Below are positions 60,049 through 64,000 of a DNA stretch of 64,000 nt, one piece after another. The DNA lies in NCBI RefSeq assembly GCF_000495855.1, contig NZ_AWGF01000001.1, positions 558,001-622,000 on the forward strand, in the 5' to 3' direction. The position numbers and the translations under genes were made by a program. The notes beneath the pieces were generated by a model. The model saw only the letters and a program-made list of their open reading frames with translations, made no database searches and was not told the origin of the DNA. The DNA is from Asticcacaulis sp. YBE204 (GTDB taxonomy: Bacteria; Pseudomonadota; Alphaproteobacteria; Caulobacterales; Caulobacteraceae). The number at the start of each line of letters is the position of its first letter. Positions within the stretch are counted from its first letter, which is position 1.

Positions 60049-61917
60049 CTATTCTGCCGGTGCGGCCTCGACCTTTTCCTCGGCTTCCAGCGCCTTGGCC
60101 AGTTGGTCGCGGGCCTGATCGGCGGCCTTCTGACGCTCCCACATGCTGTGATAGATGCCGCTGATCTTCATCAGTTGCGCATGGGTGCCGCGTTCGGCGA
60201 CGACCCCATCTTTCAGCACCAGAATCTCATCGGCGCCGACGACGGTTGACAGGCGGTGGGCAATGACCAGGGTCGTGCGGTTGGCCGACACCTCGTCCAG
60301 CGACGCCTGAATTTCACGCTCGGTGTGCGTATCCAGCGCCGAGGTCGCCTCATCCAGCAGCAGGATCGGCGGCGATTTCAGCAGGGTCCGCGCAATGGCC
60401 ACGCGCTGCTTTTCCCCGCCCGACAGTTTCAGCCCGCGCTCGCCGACCTCGGTATTGAAGCCCTGCGGCAGGGAGGCGATGAAATTGGTGATCTGCGCCT
60501 TGTTGGCGGCATCGACCACGTCGGCCTCGGTAGCGTTGGCGCGGCCATAGGCGATGTTATAGGCGATGGTGTCGTTGAACAGGACGGTGTCCTGCGGCAC
60601 CATGCCGATGACCTTGCGCAGCGAAGTCTGGTTGACGCTGCGGATGTCCTGCCCGTCGATCTCGATGGAGCCGCCCTTGACGTCGTAGAAGCGGAACAGC
60701 AGGCGCGAAATGGTCGATTTCCCGGCGCCTGACGGCCCGACGATGGCCACGGTCTTGCCCGCAGGGACCTCGAACGACACGCCTTTCAGGATCGGGCGGT
60801 CGGCGTCGTACGAGAAAACGACGTCGTTGAACTTCACCGCGCCGTTGGTGACCACAAGATCGGCGGCGTCGGGATTATCGACGACTTCGGCAGGCTCGTC
60901 GAGCAGCTTGAACATGGCGTCCATGTCGGTCAGCGAGGTGGTGATTTCGCGGTACAGAGTCCCGATGAAGTTCAGCGGGATCGACAACTGCGCCATCAGG
61001 GCGTTGATCATGACGAAGTGGCCGATGGTCTGACCGCCGGCCATGACTTCGCGCGCCGACATCCACATCACGGCGCCCATGCCGACGGTGAAGATCACCG
61101 CCTGACCGAGGTTGAGCCAGGCCAGCGACGTATAGGTCTTGATGGCGGCCTTTTCGTACTTGGCCGTCGCACCATTATAGCGCGTGGATTCGAGGCCTTC
61201 GTTGTTGAAATATTTGACGGTCTCATAGTTCAGCAGCGAATCCACGGCCTTCGACATCGAATCCGTATCGGCGTCGTTCATGTCCTTGCGGATCTTGATG
61301 CGCCAGTTGGATGCGACGATCGAGAACCACACATAGAGCCACACCGTCACCGCGATGATGACCACGTACATCCAGTTATATTCGTGCCCGATGATCGCCG
61401 CGGTCAGGAAGAATTCGATGATCGTCGGCACGCCCATCAGGATGGTCAGGCGGACGATGGTCTCAATCCCGGTCGAGCCGCGCTCGATGACCCGCGACAG
61501 GCCGCCCGTGCGGCGTTGCAGGTGGAAGCGCAGCGACAACTGATGCAGGTGGATAAAGGTGCGGTTGGCAAGCCCGCGCACGGCGTGCTGCCCCACCGGC
61601 GCGAACAGGGCGTCGCGCACCTGATTGAGCGCATTGGCCGCCAGACGCGCCGCCGAATAGGCCAGCACCATCAGGATCGGCGAGGCCAGCAGCAGGTTGG
61701 TCACCGTGACGTTTTTCGGGTCCAGCGCATCGGTGGCCCACTTATAGGTATAGGGCATCAGGACGGTGAAGATCTTGCCCAGCACCAGCGCGATGAGAGC
61801 GGCGACCACGTAGCCGCGCAGGTCGGCGCGATCCTTCGGCCACAGATAGGGTTTGAGCACGGCCATCGTGGTCGCGAATTTCGAGGGTGGTTTGGACGTG
61901 ACGGCGGGCGTGGTCAT
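60049..61917 (-). CDS. Atm1-type ABC transporter (fused membrane and ATPase domains)
   Basis: A 622-residue half-transporter. Six helices in about residues 35-330, with the Atm1/HMT1 signature LLNYETVKYFNNE. The ATPase has Walker A GPSGAGKST, signature LSGGEKQR, Walker B ILLLDEATSALD and the H-loop VIAHRLSTV. Bacterial Atm1 exports glutathione-metal conjugates or sulfur compounds for iron-sulfur balance. ATG 61917 is chosen; an upstream ATG at 61986 would add 23 untypical residues. Confidence 0.93.
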   Translation of the reverse strand: MTTPAVTSKPPSKFATTMAVLKPYLWPKDRADLRGYVVAALIALVLGKIFTVLMPYTYKWATDALDPKNVTVTNLLLASPILMVLAYSAARLAANALNQVRDALFAPVGQHAVRGLANRTFIHLHQLSLRFHLQRRTGGLSRVIERGSTGIETIVRLTILMGVPTIIEFFLTAAIIGHEYNWMYVVIIAVTVWLYVWFSIVASNWRIKIRKDMNDADTDSMSKAVDSLLNYETVKYFNNEGLESTRYNGATAKYEKAAIKTYTSLAWLNLGQAVIFTVGMGAVMWMSAREVMAGGQTIGHFVMINALMAQLSIPLNFIGTLYREITTSLTDMDAMFKLLDEPAEVVDNPDAADLVVTNGAVKFNDVVFSYDADRPILKGVSFEVPAGKTVAIVGPSGAGKSTISRLLFRFYDVKGGSIEIDGQDIRSVNQTSLRKVIGMVPQDTVLFNDTIAYNIAYGRANATEADVVDAANKAQITNFIASLPQGFNTEVGERGLKLSGGEKQRVAIARTLLKSPPILLLDEATSALDTHTEREIQASLDEVSANRTTLVIAHRLSTVVGADEILVLKDGVVAERGTHAQLMKISGIYHSMWERQKAADQARDQLAKALEAEEKVEAAPAE

Positions 61918-62051
61918 GACGGATCGGAAGCTTTCAGGCGCAAAGGTGCAGCGCACTATATATGTCCGCGGCGGTACAAAATCCAACGCGCAAACGATTT
62001 ATTTTTACACGCAGAACCGATAGTGTATGGTCAAAACCAATCAACCAGACT

Positions 62052-62172
62052 TCCCCTCGCCCCTGCGGGGAGAGGGTGGCCCGCAAGGGCCGGGTGAGGG
62101 GGCTGTCGTACAAGTTTTCCCCCTCACCCCGCCGCCACCGGGCGCCCGGCTCTCCCCATAGGGGCGAGGGGG
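62052..62172. repeat. Family A repeat, ctctcccc subtype (A-11)
   Basis: cccctcgcccctgcggggag with agggtggcccgcaagg, then ccctcaccccgccgccaccg with ctctccccataggggcgagg: two inverted halves. It lies between the divergent ABC transporter and esterase genes, over the place where the esterase promoter would be expected. Confidence 0.82.
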
Positions 62173-62195
62173 TTATCAATCATAAGGGAAATGCC

Positions 62196-63002
62196 ATGCT
62201 TCGCCGTTCACTGATCGCCGCTGCGCTTTTGTTCGCCACACCCGTTTTTGCCGCAGAAAAACCTGCCGCTAAACCGGAAAAACCGACTCGCATCATCCTC
62301 GTCGGCGACTCGACCATGACCGACAAGTCGGGCTACGGCAAAGGCTTCTGCGCTCAGTTCAAACCCGAAGTCGTCTGCGTCAATGCCGCGCGCGGCGGGC
62401 GCTCGTCGAAGAGCTATCGCGTCGAAGGCCTGTGGGACAAGATTCTGGAGCAACTGGCCGACAAATCCTTCGGCAAGACCTATGTGCTGGTCGCCTTCGG
62501 CCATAATGACGGCTCGTCGAAGCCCGAACGCCACACCAATATCGAGACCGAGTTCGGGCCGAACATGCGCGGCTACGTCTTTGACGTCAAAAAAGCCGGT
62601 GCCACGCCGGTGCTGGTTACGCCCCTGACGCAGCGTCATTTCAAAAACGGCAAGGTGCAGAACGACCTGCTGCCGTGGGCGCAGGTGACACGCCTGATCG
62701 CCAGGACCACCGGCACGACGCTGGTCGATCTCTACGCCGAAGGCCAGACAAAGGTGCAGGAAATGGGCATTGCCGAATCCCTGACGCTGGCCGGTCAGCC
62801 CGTGCCGCAGAACGTCATCGATGCCGTACCGACCGGCACGACCGTCCCCGCCGTCTTTACCGACGCCTCGCAAGGGCAGGGCAGCGCGCAGGCCTTCGAC
62901 TACACCCACACCGGCCCGAAGGGTTCGGACTATTTCGGCAAGATGACCGTCGATCTGTGGGTTGCCGCCGATCCGAAGATCAAGGCGCTTCTCAAAAACT
63001 AA
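62196..63002 (+). CDS. Secreted SGNH hydrolase, rhamnogalacturonan acetylesterase-like (CE12)
   Basis: A 268-residue protein with a signal peptide ending VFAAE. Block I is IILVGDSTMTDKSGYGKG (serine in GDST), block II ARGGRSSKSYRVEG, block III VAFGHNDGS, and the final Asp/His in DYTHTGPKGSDYFG. This set is that of rhamnogalacturonan acetylesterases, which remove acetyl groups from pectin. It fits the other plant-wall enzymes in the window. aaggga precedes the ATG at 62196. Its stop overlaps that of the convergent kinase gene by four bases. Confidence 0.9.
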   Translation: MLRRSLIAAALLFATPVFAAEKPAAKPEKPTRIILVGDSTMTDKSGYGKGFCAQFKPEVVCVNAARGGRSSKSYRVEGLWDKILEQLADKSFGKTYVLVAFGHNDGSSKPERHTNIETEFGPNMRGYVFDVKKAGATPVLVTPLTQRHFKNGKVQNDLLPWAQVTRLIARTTGTTLVDLYAEGQTKVQEMGIAESLTLAGQPVPQNVIDAVPTGTTVPAVFTDASQGQGSAQAFDYTHTGPKGSDYFGKMTVDLWVAADPKIKALLKN

Positions 63003-64000
63003 AGATCAGGGAACCCGTGTTCCCGCAGGAAGGCCTTGGCCTGTTCGCCGTCGAAACCGGGGAGCAGGCCCAGTTGCATGGCACTGAGCCACACGACCAG
63101 CGCGCCTAACACGACGGTCGCGATCTGCCACGGGCGTTGCGGCGCGCCGTAGGTCTTGCGCAACGACGCCGGCGCCGCGCCATAGGACCCGGTTTCCAGC
63201 TTGAAGGCCATTTCGAATCCGTCCTGAAAGCGTTCGGCCGGATCGGGGGCGAGGGCTTGCAGGATCAGACTTTCCAGCCAGCCGGGCGCGTCCTTGCGCT
63301 TTTTGGTCAGCGGATCGGGGCGTTTCAACACCGGCTTGGCGAAGGGTTCGGCCTCGCCATAGGGATAGCTGCCGCCGGTGAACATGCGGTGCAGGGTCAC
63401 CCCCAGCGCGAAGATGTCGGAACGTTCGTCACCCCACTGACCTTCGAACAGTTCCGGTGCCATGTAATTATTGGTCCCCGGCGGCAGGATGCCGGTCTTC
63501 TCATCGAGCGCGGGCAAGCGCGCGAAGCCCAGATCGACCAGTTTCAGACCGCCGTCCCTGAGCAGGATGATATTGTCGGGTTTCACGTCGCGATGGATGA
63601 TGCCGACGCGGTGCAAAGACCCCAGCGCCTTGGCCAGCTTGGTGGCGATATCGATACCTTCTTCTAGGCTTAGTTCCGGCGAACGAGACAGTCTCTTCTC
63701 CAGCGTTTCCCCTTCGTAGAAAGGCTGTGCGACATAGAGACAGGTTTGTCTTTTGGGCGGCAGTTGCAGCACCGAACCGATCCAGATGTGTTGCACGCGG
63801 CTGGCCACCCAGGTCTCGCGCACGAAGGCGGCGCGCGCCATGGTCTCGGCCCCCAGATTGTGCGGCTTGGGGAATTTGAGCAGGACGCTCGATTGCGGCC
63901 CGGTCGCCGACAGATCGCGGGCGCGGAAGACGCGGCTATAGACGCCGTCGGCCAGCATGGCTTCCAGCTTGAAATCGTCTACGATGGCCCCGGTTTCCGG
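62999..64000 (-). CDS. Serine/threonine protein kinase, C-terminal part of a probable PP2C-kinase fusion (5' end outside window)
   Basis: The frame is open to the right window end, giving 333 residues. The kinase domain shows IIHRDVKPDNIILLRDGGLK, the magnesium loop LVDLGFARLP (DLG in place of DFG) and APE in NYMAPELFEGQWGDERSDIF; the N-lobe lies around SRVFRARDLSATGPQSS with the ATP lysine in VLLKFPKP. A single membrane helix near the C-terminus is followed by GFDGEQAKAFLREHGFPDL. This arrangement fits bifunctional phosphatase/kinase proteins, with the PP2C domain outside the window. That fusion is an inference. Confidence 0.88.
   Translation of the reverse strand, partial: PETGAIVDDFKLEAMLADGVYSRVFRARDLSATGPQSSVLLKFPKPHNLGAETMARAAFVRETWVASRVQHIWIGSVLQLPPKRQTCLYVAQPFYEGETLEKRLSRSPELSLEEGIDIATKLAKALGSLHRVGIIHRDVKPDNIILLRDGGLKLVDLGFARLPALDEKTGILPPGTNNYMAPELFEGQWGDERSDIFALGVTLHRMFTGGSYPYGEAEPFAKPVLKRPDPLTKKRKDAPGWLESLILQALAPDPAERFQDGFEMAFKLETGSYGAAPASLRKTYGAPQRPWQIATVVLGALVVWLSAMQLGLLPGFDGEQAKAFLREHGFPDL

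Overview
The window looks like an ordinary chromosomal stretch of an alphaproteobacterium of the Caulobacterales, probably Asticcacaulis or a close relative. The basis is a PleC-type cell-cycle kinase, the HIG1-protein/adenosyltransferase/etfBA/hbd cluster, a phasin with 3-hydroxybutyrate dehydrogenase, the argH-lipoprotein-lysA order, a moderately GC-rich base composition and several plant-polysaccharide enzymes. The genus is an inference. I see no tRNA, rRNA, prophage, transposase or CRISPR array.

Layout. 1-4.2 kb: end of a DUF2125 protein, chorismate mutase, hisC-type aminotransferase, a Rieske oxygenase. 4.2-10.9 kb: TetR regulator, HIG1 membrane protein, PduO-type adenosyltransferase, etfB-etfA, 3-hydroxybutyryl-CoA dehydrogenase and two coupled membrane proteins. 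11-17.3 kb: CDP-alcohol transferase and TlpA thioredoxin, divergent from argH-lptM-lysA, followed by a shortened DUF4175 gene coupled to a nuclease that has no normal start codon, and a FrnE-like oxidoreductase. 17.5-26.6 kb: GH2 glycosidase, MerC-like protein, small proteins, sdaA, a frameshifted gene, a repeat-filled gap and a membrane glycosyltransferase. 26.6-31.5 kb: glnE and an ECF sigma/anti-sigma/CpxP-like operon.

31.7-43.4 kb: EamA transporter, PleC-like kinase with a single-domain response regulator, pepN, a REC-kinase-REC hybrid, and an Rcp1-like regulator coupled to a CHASE3-PAS kinase. 43.5-48.8 kb: small membrane and stress proteins (entericidin, holin-like, DUF883, CsbD, DUF1328), a GguC/AraD1-type enzyme with a divergent FadR-type regulator, and a PadR regulator with its membrane partner. 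48.8-57.1 kb: KdpE-like regulator, GH97 enzyme and two more two-component pairs. 57.3-64 kb: phasin-bdhA, two SGNH hydrolases, ParDE, an Atm1-type ABC transporter and the C-terminal part of a Ser/Thr kinase.

The most striking unexplained structure is intergenic. At least eleven palindromic mosaic repeats (family A), three inverted repeats built from ccacaga/ccacgga words (family B), and short tccgaaaa...ttttcgga palindromes (family C) are scattered through the window; one family C copy lies inside the 5' end of a histidine kinase reading frame. Other points of interest are the nuclease with only a CTG candidate start, a leaderless PadR promoter under a dyad operator, a nested inverted repeat at 44.7 kb, and two decaying genes. 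I did not find a convincing wholly new multi-gene system. The ECF/anti-sigma/CpxP-like operon and the dense two-component region are the best functional leads.
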